A DNA stretch of 64,000 nucleotides, taken from the NCBI RefSeq assembly GCF_016862115.1, contig NZ_BOMI01000087.1, forward strand, positions 35,702 to 99,701, read 5' to 3'. Both the position numbers and the translations under genes were made by a program. The notes beneath the pieces were generated by a model. The model worked only from the letters and a program-made list of their open reading frames with translations. It was not told the origin of the DNA and did no database searches. Below, in pieces: positions 53,104 to 62,047 of this stretch. Position 1 is the first letter of the stretch. Each line of letters begins with the position of its first letter. The DNA comes from Paractinoplanes deccanensis (GTDB lineage: Bacteria > Actinomycetota > Actinomycetes > Mycobacteriales > Micromonosporaceae).

Positions 53104-55668
53104 ATGCGCAAGTCCCAGTCCAAACTCACAGCGCGGCTTCTCGGAGCCGGGCTGACCGCCGGGGCGGTGGGGGCCGCCGTTCTGGTGGCACCGACAGCGG
53201 CGTTCGCGTCAGTCTCGCTGTCGTCCGCGTCCGCGACACCGGGCACCACGATCACGGCGACGGTCAACACCGGCGTGTTCGCCAGCACGGCTCAGCCCTA
53301 CATCGTCCTGACTCCGGTCGCCAACACCTGTAACGCGGACTCCACAGTCACGGCGGCCCAGGCCGGCGCTGTCGCGGTCACCGCGACCGAGACGGGCGAT
53401 CCCACGGCCACCTTCGTCGTGCCCTCGGCGGCCACCCTGGGCATCCCGACCGGCACGGTCTCGAAGGACTTCAAGGTCTGCACCTACGCCGGAACGACAG
53501 CGTCCGGAGCGACGCTCGACGCGGGGCCGACGCTCACGGTCACGCCGTCCGTGCAGACGCCGGGCGGCGGCCCGACGGGCACGGTGCTCACCAACAAGCA
53601 GCCCAACACGTCCTACTACTCCGGGACGCCGGGCATCATCTTCACGTCGAACGCCAGCTGCCCGGCGACCTACACCACCAGCATCACCGGTCAGACGACC
53701 GCGGCCGCGTCCAACATCACGCGGGTCGACTCCACGACCATCACCTTCGCCGCGCCGGCCAGCCTCACCCTGACCGACGGCGCGACCAGGGCCTACCGGG
53801 TGTGCTACTACAACGGCACCACCAGCTCCAGCACGCCGGTCCTCGACAATCCGCAGACCTTCCTGCTCACTCCCGGCATCGGGTCCAGCGCGACGACCGG
53901 CCCCAGCGGCGGCAGCAACACGCTGACCTTCACCGCGCCCAGCGGCAGCACGCCGTTCACCACGGCCACGCCGGCCGTCGTGTTCTCGGCGACCGGTTGC
54001 CCGGCGGCCTACGGCTCGCCGGCCGCCGGCCGCGTCGGCACCAGCGTCACCAAGACGTCCACGAGCGCTCTCACCGTGGTCGTGCCGTCCGGCGTGACCG
54101 GCACGGGTCTGACGACGCCGTACAACGTCTGCTTCTACGGCGCGGCGAGCGCCGCCGAGACGCTGATCGGCAGCTCCGCCTCGCCGTACAGCGTGACGCT
54201 TCCCGCCATCACGCTGAGCAGCACCGTCGGCCCGGCCGGCGTGACCAACGGCATCACGGCGACCTCGACGGCGAACTTCCTGCTGGGCGTCTCGACGCTG
54301 GCCGCCAACTACGTGACCGCCGAGCGTTGCCCGGTGACCTACACCGCCGCGACGACCGGCGTCGTGGAGGGCGCGGTCGGTTCGGTGCGCAAGCTGGCCA
54401 ACAACCGCCTCGCGGCGACCGTTCCCGTTCTGACGCTCACCAACGGGTCGCCCACCGTCTACCAGGCCTGCTTCTACAACGGCTCGACCGTCGGGCAGAG
54501 CACCCTGGTCGGCTCCGCGGCGTACACCGTCATGAACCCGCACACGGTCGCGAGCGTCGCGCCGACCTCCGGCAGCGTGCTGGGCGGCACCGAGATCGTG
54601 GTCACCGGCACCAACTTCCCGACCACGGCCGGCTCGATCACCGCGACCCTGGGCGGCGTGCCGCTGCTCAACATCACGCCGGTGAGCCCGAACGCGTTCA
54701 CCGCCACCACGCCGCAGCACGCCGCGGAGAACGACGCCACGCTGGTCGTCACCACGGTGTCCGGCAACAGGACGCTGGCCAACGCGTTCTCGTTCCTGAA
54801 CGACCTGGTGGTCTCGCCGAACACGGCGCCCAACACCACCTCCGCCATCGACCTCACGGTCAAGGGCGTCGGGTTCTACTCGGTCACCTTCGGCACCGCC
54901 GCCGCGAACGCGCACATGTACCTCGTGAACGGCGCCTACAACCCGACCGACATCGGCGGCACCACCAAGGCCAACGGCCCGATGTCCGAGTGCGCCGACG
55001 TGCTGGTCATCAGCGACACCGAGCTGATCTGCACGCTGTCGCTCAACCGGCGGTTCGACGCCAGCGGCGCGGCGATCAACCCGACCACCTACACGGGCGC
55101 CGCGACGGCCGGCACCACCACGGCCAACAGCCGGGTCATCACGGCCACCACCGGCACCTTCAAGCCGGAGGACGTCGGCCTTCAGATCACGCACGCCGGC
55201 GCGGCCGCGGGCACGCGCATCGCCCGGGTGCTGAGCACCACCACGGCCGTCATGGACCGTGACCCGATCGGCGCCAGCTCCACCACGTCTCTCACGGTCG
55301 GTGGCGCACTGCGGACGAACGCGACGGTGGACATCTCCGGCAGCAACGTCTACACCATCACGGCGAACGCGGGCACCTTCACCAGCGCGGACATCGGTCG
55401 CCCGATCAGCGGCACCGGCCTCAACGCCGGTGGCGTCACGTTCATCACCTCGGTCGCGCCCGGCGGCGCGTCGGCGACCGTGTCGCTGCCGACCGCCAGC
55501 CAGCAGACCGACACCACGGTCAGCTTCTACTCGCCGATCGCGGTTCCGAACGGCGCGTACACCCTGACGTTCGTGTCGAACGGCGCGGTCGGTGCCAACA
55601 GCAGCGACCCGGACTACAGCCAGAGCGTCGTCTCCAGCAGCTCGACCTTCACGGTCGCGCCCGCGTAG
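53104..55668 (+). CDS. secreted Ig-like/IPT repeat protein (paralogue A)
   Basis: An 854-residue exported protein starting at ATG 53104 (GGAGG upstream). Its Ala-rich signal peptide ends near TAAFA/SV. About four 90-100-residue modules follow, each with a Cys pair (for example SCPATYTT with VCYYNG; GCPAAYGS with VCFYGA). An IPT/TIG domain comes next (HTVASVAPTSGSVLGGTEI). The C-terminal domain (VTFGTAAANAHMYLV, MSECADVLVIS) is interrupted by two related inserts of about 60 residues (TTGTFKPEDVGLQITHAG; NAGTFTSADIGRPISGTG) that paralogue B lacks. No anchor or catalytic motif is present. It is a likely surface or matrix adhesin; B is encoded directly downstream. Confidence 0.85.
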   Translation: MRKSQSKLTARLLGAGLTAGAVGAAVLVAPTAAFASVSLSSASATPGTTITATVNTGVFASTAQPYIVLTPVANTCNADSTVTAAQAGAVAVTATETGDPTATFVVPSAATLGIPTGTVSKDFKVCTYAGTTASGATLDAGPTLTVTPSVQTPGGGPTGTVLTNKQPNTSYYSGTPGIIFTSNASCPATYTTSITGQTTAAASNITRVDSTTITFAAPASLTLTDGATRAYRVCYYNGTTSSSTPVLDNPQTFLLTPGIGSSATTGPSGGSNTLTFTAPSGSTPFTTATPAVVFSATGCPAAYGSPAAGRVGTSVTKTSTSALTVVVPSGVTGTGLTTPYNVCFYGAASAAETLIGSSASPYSVTLPAITLSSTVGPAGVTNGITATSTANFLLGVSTLAANYVTAERCPVTYTAATTGVVEGAVGSVRKLANNRLAATVPVLTLTNGSPTVYQACFYNGSTVGQSTLVGSAAYTVMNPHTVASVAPTSGSVLGGTEIVVTGTNFPTTAGSITATLGGVPLLNITPVSPNAFTATTPQHAAENDATLVVTTVSGNRTLANAFSFLNDLVVSPNTAPNTTSAIDLTVKGVGFYSVTFGTAAANAHMYLVNGAYNPTDIGGTTKANGPMSECADVLVISDTELICTLSLNRRFDASGAAINPTTYTGAATAGTTTANSRVITATTGTFKPEDVGLQITHAGAAAGTRIARVLSTTTAVMDRDPIGASSTTSLTVGGALRTNATVDISGSNVYTITANAGTFTSADIGRPISGTGLNAGGVTFITSVAPGGASATVSLPTASQQTDTTVSFYSPIAVPNGAYTLTFVSNGAVGANSSDPDYSQSVVSSSSTFTVAPA

Positions 55669-55682
55669 TCCCTCCGCTTCAT

Positions 55683-55715
55683 CAGGGCGGCCCGGGGTTT
55701 CCCCGGGCCGCCCTG
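55683..55715 (+). terminator. 15-bp hairpin after paralogue A
   Basis: CAGGGCGGCCCGGGG (55683-55697) pairs with CCCCGGGCCGCCCTG (55701-55715) around a TTT loop, 14 bp after the stop. Confidence 0.85.
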
Positions 55716-55773
55716 CGTTATGCCTGGTCACTACCACGGCGCAGAGCATTTTTCGCGAATTTCTCGCTCTACC

Positions 55774-55819
55774 AAATTCGGGCTATAAGCCGCGTTACGC
55801 TCCCTGCGAGACGGCCCGC
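55774..55819 (+). promoter_or_regulatory. shared 5' leader/promoter of secreted paralogue B
   Basis: AAATTCGGGCTATAAGCCGC, then GTTACGCTCCCTGCGAGACG and GCCCGC, closely match the leader before paralogue A. This implies a duplicated promoter kept intact and common control. Confidence 0.6.
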
Positions 55820-55885
55820 CGTCTTCGACACGCGCGGGCTCACCCATTCCACAACGCGGTTTCTGAAACCGTAGGAGGACCTCGC

Positions 55886-57700
55886 ATGCGCAAGTCCCAA
55901 CCCAAGACCGGCAACCGGCCTCTGCGCGCCGGTATCGCCACGGCGGCGACGGCCGCCCTGGTGGTGGCCGGTGCCGCCGGCCCCGCCTACGCGGTGGCCG
56001 TGGACGGCACACTCTCGACGAACGCCGCGCCGCTCGGCGGCGGCGTCACCGTCACCCTGACCGCGACGGGCGCCTTCACCGGCCTCGTGCCCGGCACCGT
56101 CGGCGGGCGCTTCATCGCCGGCAGCGCGACCTGCGATCTGCTGTACGGCACCACGACCACGGCCAAACCCGCCGCGACCGTGACCATCGCGAACGCCAAC
56201 GAGGCCACCATCGCGGTGCCGTCGCTCGCGGCCGGCACGTGGAAGGCCTGCGTCTTCGGCGCGACCACCGGCACCACCCTCAGCAGCTCGACGCCCCTGG
56301 TCGCCACCTCGGGCGTCGACACGCTCACCGTGAGCGGCGCGAACACCGTGCCGACGCTCAGCCCGGCGGCGGGCCCCGCGGCCGGTGGCACGTCGGTCAC
56401 CGCGACCCGCGGCGGCAACTACCTGTCGACCGGCGGCAGCACCCTCGGGGTGGTCTTCCGCTCCACCGGCGCCTGTGCGGGCACGTACACGACGACCGGC
56501 GCGGCCGCCACCACGACGGCGACCAAGAACGCGGCCAACACGGTCGCGACCTTCACGGTCCCGGCCACGCTGCCGTCGGCCGGCGCCTACACCGTCTGCA
56601 TCTACGCCGGCACCGCCGGCACCAGCAACCTGCTCGGTAACGCCACCTACTCGGCGCTGCCGACGTCCACGGTGAGCCCGACCTCCGGCAACTCCGGCGG
56701 CGGCAACACCATCATCGTGACCACCGCGACCAGCACGATGGCCGCGGGCACCACCCCGGGCGGCCTGTTCACCGAGTCGACCTCGTGCCCCGCCACCTTC
56801 GACGTCGCGGGCGTGGACGACCAGGCGGCCACGGTCACCAGGATCTCCGGTGTCAAGGCGGCGGTCGCGGTTCCGGCCGGTGTCCTGCACACCGGGGACG
56901 AGGAGACGACCGCGTGGCGGTTCTGCCTCTACGCGAACGCGGTGGACGGCGCGCTCATCGCGGTGCCGTCGACCTACAGCGTCGCCGAGGAGCTCGACGT
57001 CAGCACGGTCACCATCACGCCCAACGGCGGCCCCGCGCAGGGTAACTCGACCATCACCGTCCAGATCGTCGGCGGCCTGCCGCCGGTCGGCGGCACCGTC
57101 TCGGCGTCGCTCGGCGGAAGCCCGCTGGAGGACATCACCATCCTGGGCGACGACTCGTTCAGCGCCACGACGACCGCGCACGCGGCCGGTGCGACGAGGC
57201 TCAGCGTGACCACCGCGGCCGGCACCCAGACCAGCACCACCGACGACTACACCTACTCGTACGGCATCACGACGACGCCGAACACGGCCACCTTCGACGA
57301 CACCGCCGTGACCCTCGACATCCTCGGGTCCGGGTTCGACTCGCTCACCTTCGCCGCTTCGGCGGAGGCCGGCGCCTCCACCGCGCCCGGTGACGGCGTG
57401 GGCGTGTTCCTGGTCGCCAACGGCTGGTTCTCCGCCATGGACACAGCGAACAGCGTCATCGCGACGGGCCTGGTCAGCCAGTGCATGGACGTCACGAAGA
57501 TCAGCGACAACGAGATGATCTGCACGCTGGACCTGACCAAGAAGTCGAGCGACTCGACGGGTTACTACAACACCGGTTCGGTACCGCGCGGCGTCTACAA
57601 CGTCGCCGTGGTGGAGGACTCGAACGCGGCAGCCATGGCGATCGACGACAACGTGTCCCGCATCTCCAGCGGCTCGATCTTCACCGTCTCCGACTACTGA
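55886..57700 (+). CDS. secreted Ig-like/IPT repeat protein (paralogue B)
   Basis: A 604-residue exported protein starting at ATG 55886 behind the same GTAGGAGGACCTCGC leader as A. The signal peptide ends near GPAYA/VA. Three Cys-pair modules (ATCDLLYGT with ACVFGA; GACAGTYTT with VCIYAG; TSCPATFDV with FCLYAN) precede an IPT/TIG domain (VTITPNGGPAQGNSTITVQI). The C-terminal domain (LTFAASAEAGAS, MDVTKISDNEMICTLDL) matches that of A but lacks its inserts. The two are tandem duplicates of one ancestor. A surface or matrix role is likely, without enzyme motifs. It ends in a strong hairpin shared with the convergent 57769 gene. Confidence 0.85.
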   Translation: MRKSQPKTGNRPLRAGIATAATAALVVAGAAGPAYAVAVDGTLSTNAAPLGGGVTVTLTATGAFTGLVPGTVGGRFIAGSATCDLLYGTTTTAKPAATVTIANANEATIAVPSLAAGTWKACVFGATTGTTLSSSTPLVATSGVDTLTVSGANTVPTLSPAAGPAAGGTSVTATRGGNYLSTGGSTLGVVFRSTGACAGTYTTTGAAATTTATKNAANTVATFTVPATLPSAGAYTVCIYAGTAGTSNLLGNATYSALPTSTVSPTSGNSGGGNTIIVTTATSTMAAGTTPGGLFTESTSCPATFDVAGVDDQAATVTRISGVKAAVAVPAGVLHTGDEETTAWRFCLYANAVDGALIAVPSTYSVAEELDVSTVTITPNGGPAQGNSTITVQIVGGLPPVGGTVSASLGGSPLEDITILGDDSFSATTTAHAAGATRLSVTTAAGTQTSTTDDYTYSYGITTTPNTATFDDTAVTLDILGSGFDSLTFAASAEAGASTAPGDGVGVFLVANGWFSAMDTANSVIATGLVSQCMDVTKISDNEMICTLDLTKKSSDSTGYYNTGSVPRGVYNVAVVEDSNAAAMAIDDNVSRISSGSIFTVSDY

Positions 57701-57715
57701 CCGACCTGAGAACGA

Positions 57716-57750
57716 GAAACGGCCCGGAGCTTCAAGCTCCGGGCCGTTTC
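57716..57750. terminator. bidirectional hairpin between convergent genes
   Basis: A 17-bp perfect arm pair, GAAACGGCCCGGAGCTT (57716-57732) and AAGCTCCGGGCCGTTTC (57734-57750), separates paralogue B from the opposing membrane-protein gene. Confidence 0.85.
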
Positions 57751-57768
57751 ACGTGCCGCCGACCGGGA

Positions 57769-58530
57769 TCAGCCGAGCTTGGCCCACTCGCTGTTGATGA
57801 CCTCGGCGCTCTTCTCGGTGGACGGCTTGCCGTCCTGGTCCACCAGCACCGTGACGACGCTCTTGCCGGCCGACGTCCGCCAGCAGAGCAGCATGTTCGG
57901 CCGCACCGACGCCTTCGAGTTGTTGCTGAACTTGAAGTTCTGCGTGCAGCTGATCTGCCCGATCTTCTTGCCCTTGTCGGCGGCCCAGAGCAACTCCCCC
58001 TGTCCCGTCAGGTCGTGCTTCGCGGTGATGACCCGCAGCGTGCCGTTCGGCAGCGTCTCGTTGCGCTTGTTCACCGGTCCCGGTTTGGCGTTGGGCGCCG
58101 CGGTCAGCGCCCGCTGCACCGGGTGACCGTCCTTGGCGGCCTTCTCCCGGGCCTCCTTGATCTGCTCCTCGACCGAGAGGCTGCGCGACGGCGCCGGGGT
58201 CGGGCTGCTCGACTGCTTGACCGCCCCCTTGCTCGGCGCGACGGTGTCCGCCTCGGCCGTGGGCTCGGCCGAGGGCGCCGTCGACGGCGGCACGCCGGTG
58301 GCCGGTGAGGCCATCGGGGCGAGGGCGCCCGCGTCGCGGGTCTCGGTGCCGGCGTTCCGGCCGGCGACCTGGGTCGTGACGAAGAACGCGCCCGCGCCCA
58401 GCACCGCCAGGCCGGCGACGCCGACGGCGGCCTGCTTGGCTCGCTGCTTGCGGCGGCGCTGCCGCCGGTCGGTCTCGGCCGACCGGTAGACGCCCTCGTC
58501 GCCGGAGCGATCTTCCTCTGGAATGCTCAT
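57769..58530 (-). CDS. single-pass membrane protein with exported C-terminal domain
   Basis: A 253-residue protein. The cytoplasmic N-terminus is acidic then strongly basic (TDRRQRRRKQRAKQ), followed by one transmembrane helix (AVGVAGLAVLGAGAFFVTT, residues about 35-54). A Pro/Ser/Thr-rich extracellular linker leads to a compact domain with GTLRVITAKHDLTGQGELLW, GQISCTQNFKFSN and NMLLCWRTSAGKSVVTVLVD, containing two cysteines that may pair. ATG 58530 is chosen over an upstream start because the charged N-terminus begins there. It diverges from the subtilisin across 189 bp. I recognise no family. An extracellular sensing or inhibitor role is possible but unsupported. Confidence 0.82.
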   Translation of the reverse strand: MSIPEEDRSGDEGVYRSAETDRRQRRRKQRAKQAAVGVAGLAVLGAGAFFVTTQVAGRNAGTETRDAGALAPMASPATGVPPSTAPSAEPTAEADTVAPSKGAVKQSSSPTPAPSRSLSVEEQIKEAREKAAKDGHPVQRALTAAPNAKPGPVNKRNETLPNGTLRVITAKHDLTGQGELLWAADKGKKIGQISCTQNFKFSNNSKASVRPNMLLCWRTSAGKSVVTVLVDQDGKPSTEKSAEVINSEWAKLG

Positions 58531-58600
58531 CTCAGAATCCTCAAGAGCTCGGCCAACGGTCCGCCCCGGGCGGACCCCGAAGCTCCATGGTCCCAAAGAG

Positions 58601-58630
58601 CCGGATAAATCGGGCTAAAACGCCGTCGTT
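58601..58630 (+). promoter_or_regulatory. CGGGCTAWAA motif upstream of the subtilisin gene
   Basis: CCGGATAAATCGGGCTAAAA (58601-58620), followed by CGCCGTCGTTGCGC, shares CGGGCTA(A/T)AA and a nearby GTTRCGC with the leader of paralogue B. It may be a common regulatory or sigma-factor element of the secreted-protein genes. Confidence 0.4.
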
Positions 58631-58719
58631 GCGCGGAACAACCGGTCCGCAACCCCGGCAACCTTCAAGACGAGCCCGCCCCCGCCGTTGTTGTGCTCAC
58701 TCACCACGGAGGGGGACAC

Positions 58720-60615
58720 ATGCGGAAGAACCTGCGCAGGTACGCAGTGGGAGCGGTGGCCGTCGGAGCCGTCGCGGGCGGCGCCGCTGTCGCCCTGCCC
58801 GGCGTCTCGGACGGCGGGAGGCCGGCCGGCGCCTTCGACAGCTCGACGGCGAACGGCGTCGCGGCGGACGAGTGGCGCCCGGCCCCGTACGGCCTGAGCG
58901 CGACCCCGGCGCAGCTGCTGCCGTCGGCCGTCAGCGCCGAGAAGCCGGTCCGCGTCGTCAGCACCACGATCGACAAGGACGGACGCCCGGTGGTCAGCGT
59001 CCGGACGGCGACCGACAAGGCCGCGGCCGGCGAGCTGATCAAGGAGGCGCAGCGGGCGAAGAACGCCGTGGGCGTCGAGGTGGACGTGCCGGTCGTGGCA
59101 TTCGGCGACGACCCGTACCGCTCCATGCAGTGGGATCTTCCGAAGATCAACACCTCGGCCGCGCATGCGAAGTCGACCGGCGCGGGTGTCGTCGTCGCCG
59201 TGATCGACTCCGGCGTGGACGCCGCCCACCCGGACCTCGCCGGGCAGGTCCTGCCGGGCATCGACTACGTCACCGGCACCACCGGCACGAGCACGGACCC
59301 GCACGGGCACGGCACCCACGTCGCCGGCACGATCGCCGCGCTCACCGGCAACGGCATCGGCGTGGCCTCGGTCGCGCCGGGCGTCAAGATCCTGCCGATC
59401 CGGACGCTCGACGCGAACGGCTCGGGCTTCATGTCCCACACGGCCAGCGGCATCGTCTGGGCCGCCGACCACGGCGCTCAGGTCATCAACATGTCGCTCG
59501 GCGCGACCACGCAGGTGTCGGCCGTGACCACCGCCATCTCGTACGCCCGCAGCAAGGGCGTCACGGTCGTCGCCGCGGCCGGCAACTCGCGCGCCTCGGG
59601 CAGCCCGGCCAGCTACCCGGCCGCCGACCCCGGCGTCATCGGCGTGGCCGCCACCGACTCGGCCGACCGCGTCGCCTCCTTCTCCAACCAGGGCGGCTAC
59701 GTCGACGTGGCGGCGCCCGGCGTCACCATCGCGAGCACCCACCCGACCGCGCTCGGCAGCGGCTACACCTACATGTCCGGCACCTCGATGGCGGCCCCGC
59801 ACGTCGCGGCCGCGGCGGCGCTGCTCGAGGGCTACAACCGCAGCCTGACGCCGGACCAGATCCAGGCCGCCCTGGAGTCGTCGGCGGTCGATCTCGGCGC
59901 CGCGGGCAAGGACATCGACTTCGGGTACGGGCGGATCGACGCGGCCGCCGCGCTGGCGAAGGTGGCCGGGCCCACGCAGGCGCCCACCGCTGCGCCGACC
60001 ACCACCGCACCGACCACCACGGCGCCCACCGCCACCGCTTCACCGGCGCCCAGCCGGACCACCGCCTCGCCGGCGCCGACCCGGACCGTCGCCAAGACGG
60101 TGCCGGTGGTGACGGTGAGCCCCGCGACCAAGCAGGTCACCTACGGCGCGGCCGTCACGACGACGTTCACCGTCAAGTCCGCGGGCAAGACCCTGCCGTA
60201 CGCCTCGGTGCAGGTCTGCGTCTCCGAGGCCGGCGGCTCGCCGGTCTGCACGAGCGCGACGACCAGCAAGAGCGGCACGGTGCCGGTCAAGCGGACCGCC
60301 ACGGCCGCGTACACGGTGCAGGTGACGGTGGCCGAGACGAGCACGACGGCCCAGGTGACCTCGCCGGCCGCCGCCGTGACGGTGAAGGCGACGGCCCGGG
60401 TCAGCCGGTCCAAGTCGACGATGACGGTGACGATGACCGGCGTGGCCGGCCAGACCGTCGAGGTGCAGCAGATGGTGAACAAGGTCTGGGCGAAGGTGGG
60501 CGACTTCCCGGCCGCCGCCCGGACCACCGTGGGCAACCTGGTCACCGGCCAGAAGTACCGCGTCGTCGTCCCGGACACCGCCGGCATCGTCGGCGTGACC
60601 AGTTCGGCGGTCTGA
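58720..60615 (+). CDS. secreted S8 (subtilisin-like) serine protease
   Basis: A 631-residue preproprotease starting at ATG 58720 (GGAGG upstream). A signal peptide (YAVGAVAVGAVAGGAAVALP) and propeptide of about 100 residues precede the subtilase domain (about 125-410). The catalytic triad is D163 (VIDSGVDAAHPDL), H197 (HGHGTHVAGT) and S356 (SGTSMAAPHVAA), with the oxyanion Asn in AAAGNSRASG. A Pro/Thr/Ala linker (about 425-465) leads to a C-terminal Ig-like region of about 160 residues. It should mature outside the cell. It diverges from the single-pass membrane protein and follows the two secreted paralogues; shared promoter-like motifs hint at co-expression. Confidence 0.93.
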   Translation: MRKNLRRYAVGAVAVGAVAGGAAVALPGVSDGGRPAGAFDSSTANGVAADEWRPAPYGLSATPAQLLPSAVSAEKPVRVVSTTIDKDGRPVVSVRTATDKAAAGELIKEAQRAKNAVGVEVDVPVVAFGDDPYRSMQWDLPKINTSAAHAKSTGAGVVVAVIDSGVDAAHPDLAGQVLPGIDYVTGTTGTSTDPHGHGTHVAGTIAALTGNGIGVASVAPGVKILPIRTLDANGSGFMSHTASGIVWAADHGAQVINMSLGATTQVSAVTTAISYARSKGVTVVAAAGNSRASGSPASYPAADPGVIGVAATDSADRVASFSNQGGYVDVAAPGVTIASTHPTALGSGYTYMSGTSMAAPHVAAAAALLEGYNRSLTPDQIQAALESSAVDLGAAGKDIDFGYGRIDAAAALAKVAGPTQAPTAAPTTTAPTTTAPTATASPAPSRTTASPAPTRTVAKTVPVVTVSPATKQVTYGAAVTTTFTVKSAGKTLPYASVQVCVSEAGGSPVCTSATTSKSGTVPVKRTATAAYTVQVTVAETSTTAQVTSPAAAVTVKATARVSRSKSTMTVTMTGVAGQTVEVQQMVNKVWAKVGDFPAAARTTVGNLVTGQKYRVVVPDTAGIVGVTSSAV

Positions 60616-60719
60616 CTCAGGAGGATCCGGACAGACCGGGCGCACGCCGAGCGAAACCTCGACGTGACGCTCGGTACGTCCGGTCCCGGGGTGCTTGATC
60701 ATGCGGTTTACTCAGCACC

Positions 60720-61319
60720 ATGGCCATCATTTCCCGAGGATTCGGCGGTCGGCGGCGCGAGTCCGTCCCCGGCCTGCCGCCCGGTCAGTACCTGACCCAC
60801 GACTTCCCGGTGCTGTCGGCCGGGCCCACCCCGCGCATCCCGCTCGACCGGTGGCGCTTCACGATCCAGACCGAGACCGGCGAGAGCACCAGCTGGAACT
60901 GGGACGAGTTCACGGCGCTGCCCGCCGAGGACTACACGGTCGACATCCACTGTGTCACCAAGTGGTCCAAGCTCGGCACCACGTGGCGCGGCGTCTCGCT
61001 CGACACCCTGATGGAGAACGTCGAGTCGGCCGCCGACTACACGATGGTGCACAGCTTCGGCGGATACACCACGAACGTCCCGATGGAGGACTTGCTCGAC
61101 GGCAAGGCGTGGATCGCGTACAAATTCGACGGCGAGGATCTCGCGCCGGAGCACGGTGGGCCGGCCCGGCTCGTCGTGCCCCACCTCTATTTCTGGAAAT
61201 CGGCGAAGTGGGTCAACGGGATCCAGCTGATGAACGAGGACGAGCCCGGCTTCTGGGAAGCCGCCGGCTATCACATGTACGGAGACCCATGGCTCGAGCA
61301 GCGGTACCAGGGCGACTGA
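60720..61319 (+). CDS. sulfite-oxidase-fold molybdopterin-dependent oxidoreductase
   Basis: A 199-residue protein. The molybdenum-ligand cysteine is C78 in IHCVTKWSKLGTTWRGVSLD (CVTKWSKLGTTWRGV). The fold continues with AADYTMVHSFGGYTTNVPME and LVVPHLYFWKSAKWVNGIQL. It is the small cofactor-domain form (about 200 residues), like MsrP or YuiH, without the dimerisation domain of true sulfite oxidases and without a Tat signal, so it is probably cytoplasmic. ATG 60720 stands 7 nt after TTTACT (leaderless). It overlaps the flavin reductase by 31 bp. Its electrons probably come from that reductase. The substrate is unknown. Confidence 0.92.
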   Translation: MAIISRGFGGRRRESVPGLPPGQYLTHDFPVLSAGPTPRIPLDRWRFTIQTETGESTSWNWDEFTALPAEDYTVDIHCVTKWSKLGTTWRGVSLDTLMENVESAADYTMVHSFGGYTTNVPMEDLLDGKAWIAYKFDGEDLAPEHGGPARLVVPHLYFWKSAKWVNGIQLMNEDEPGFWEAAGYHMYGDPWLEQRYQGD

Positions 61320-62047
61320 CCTGGCGGGCGGCGACGCTCGCCGACGCCCGCTGGGAGACACCGTCGGCACGCACCCTCGTGCTCGACGTTCCCGACTGGC
61401 CGGGCCACCTGCCCGGCCAGCACGTCGACGTGCGGCTGACGGCCGAGGACGGCTACCGCGCCCAGCGCAGCTACTCGATCGCCTCCGCCTGGCCGTCCTC
61501 CGGCGAGGGCAAGGTCGAGCTGACCATCCAGCGGCTCGACGACGGCGAGGTGTCGCCCTACCTGACCGACGCGGTCGAGGTGGGCGACCAGATCGAGTTG
61601 CGCGGGCCGGTGGGCGGCTGGTTCGTCTGGCGCTCCAAGAGCCCGTCGCCGGTGACCCTGGTCGCCGGCGGCTCCGGCGTGGTGCCGCTGATGGCGATGA
61701 TCCGCGACCGCGCCGAGGCGGGCACCAAGCAGCCGTTCCGGCTGATCTACTCGGTGCGCACCCCCGAGGACACGCTCTACGCCGACGAGCTGCGCCGGCG
61801 GGTGCGCGACGACGCCGGCCTCGACGTGCGCTTCGTCTACACACGCAAGGCGCCGGCCGACTGGCCCGGTCCGCCGAAACGTATCGACGTGGCGACCCTG
61901 AACACGTACGGTTGGCCGCCGGACTTCGCACCGGACTGCTACGTCTGCGGTCCCACGACGTTCGTCGAGACCGCCGCGGACATCCTGGTCGCGCTCGGCC
62001 ACGACCCACGCCGGATCCGCACCGAACGCTTCGGAGGCACGTCGTGA
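61289..62047 (+). CDS. FAD/NAD(P)-binding oxidoreductase (ferredoxin-NADP reductase type)
   Basis: A 252-residue two-domain flavoprotein. The FAD-binding barrel has the RxYS motif RSYSIASAW. The NAD(P)-binding domain has VTLVAGGSGVVPLMAMIRD (GGSGVVP) and the C-terminal CYVCGPTTFVETAADIL. There is no 2Fe-2S ferredoxin domain, so it likely passes electrons directly to a partner, here the molybdoenzyme. ATG 61289 has GGAGA upstream and lies inside the preceding gene (31-bp overlap). The stop overlaps the next GTG (GTGA), so the three genes are one translational unit. Genes of this type are commonly paired with sulfite-oxidase-fold proteins in actinobacteria. Confidence 0.92.
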   Translation: MARAAVPGRLTWRAATLADARWETPSARTLVLDVPDWPGHLPGQHVDVRLTAEDGYRAQRSYSIASAWPSSGEGKVELTIQRLDDGEVSPYLTDAVEVGDQIELRGPVGGWFVWRSKSPSPVTLVAGGSGVVPLMAMIRDRAEAGTKQPFRLIYSVRTPEDTLYADELRRRVRDDAGLDVRFVYTRKAPADWPGPPKRIDVATLNTYGWPPDFAPDCYVCGPTTFVETAADILVALGHDPRRIRTERFGGTS

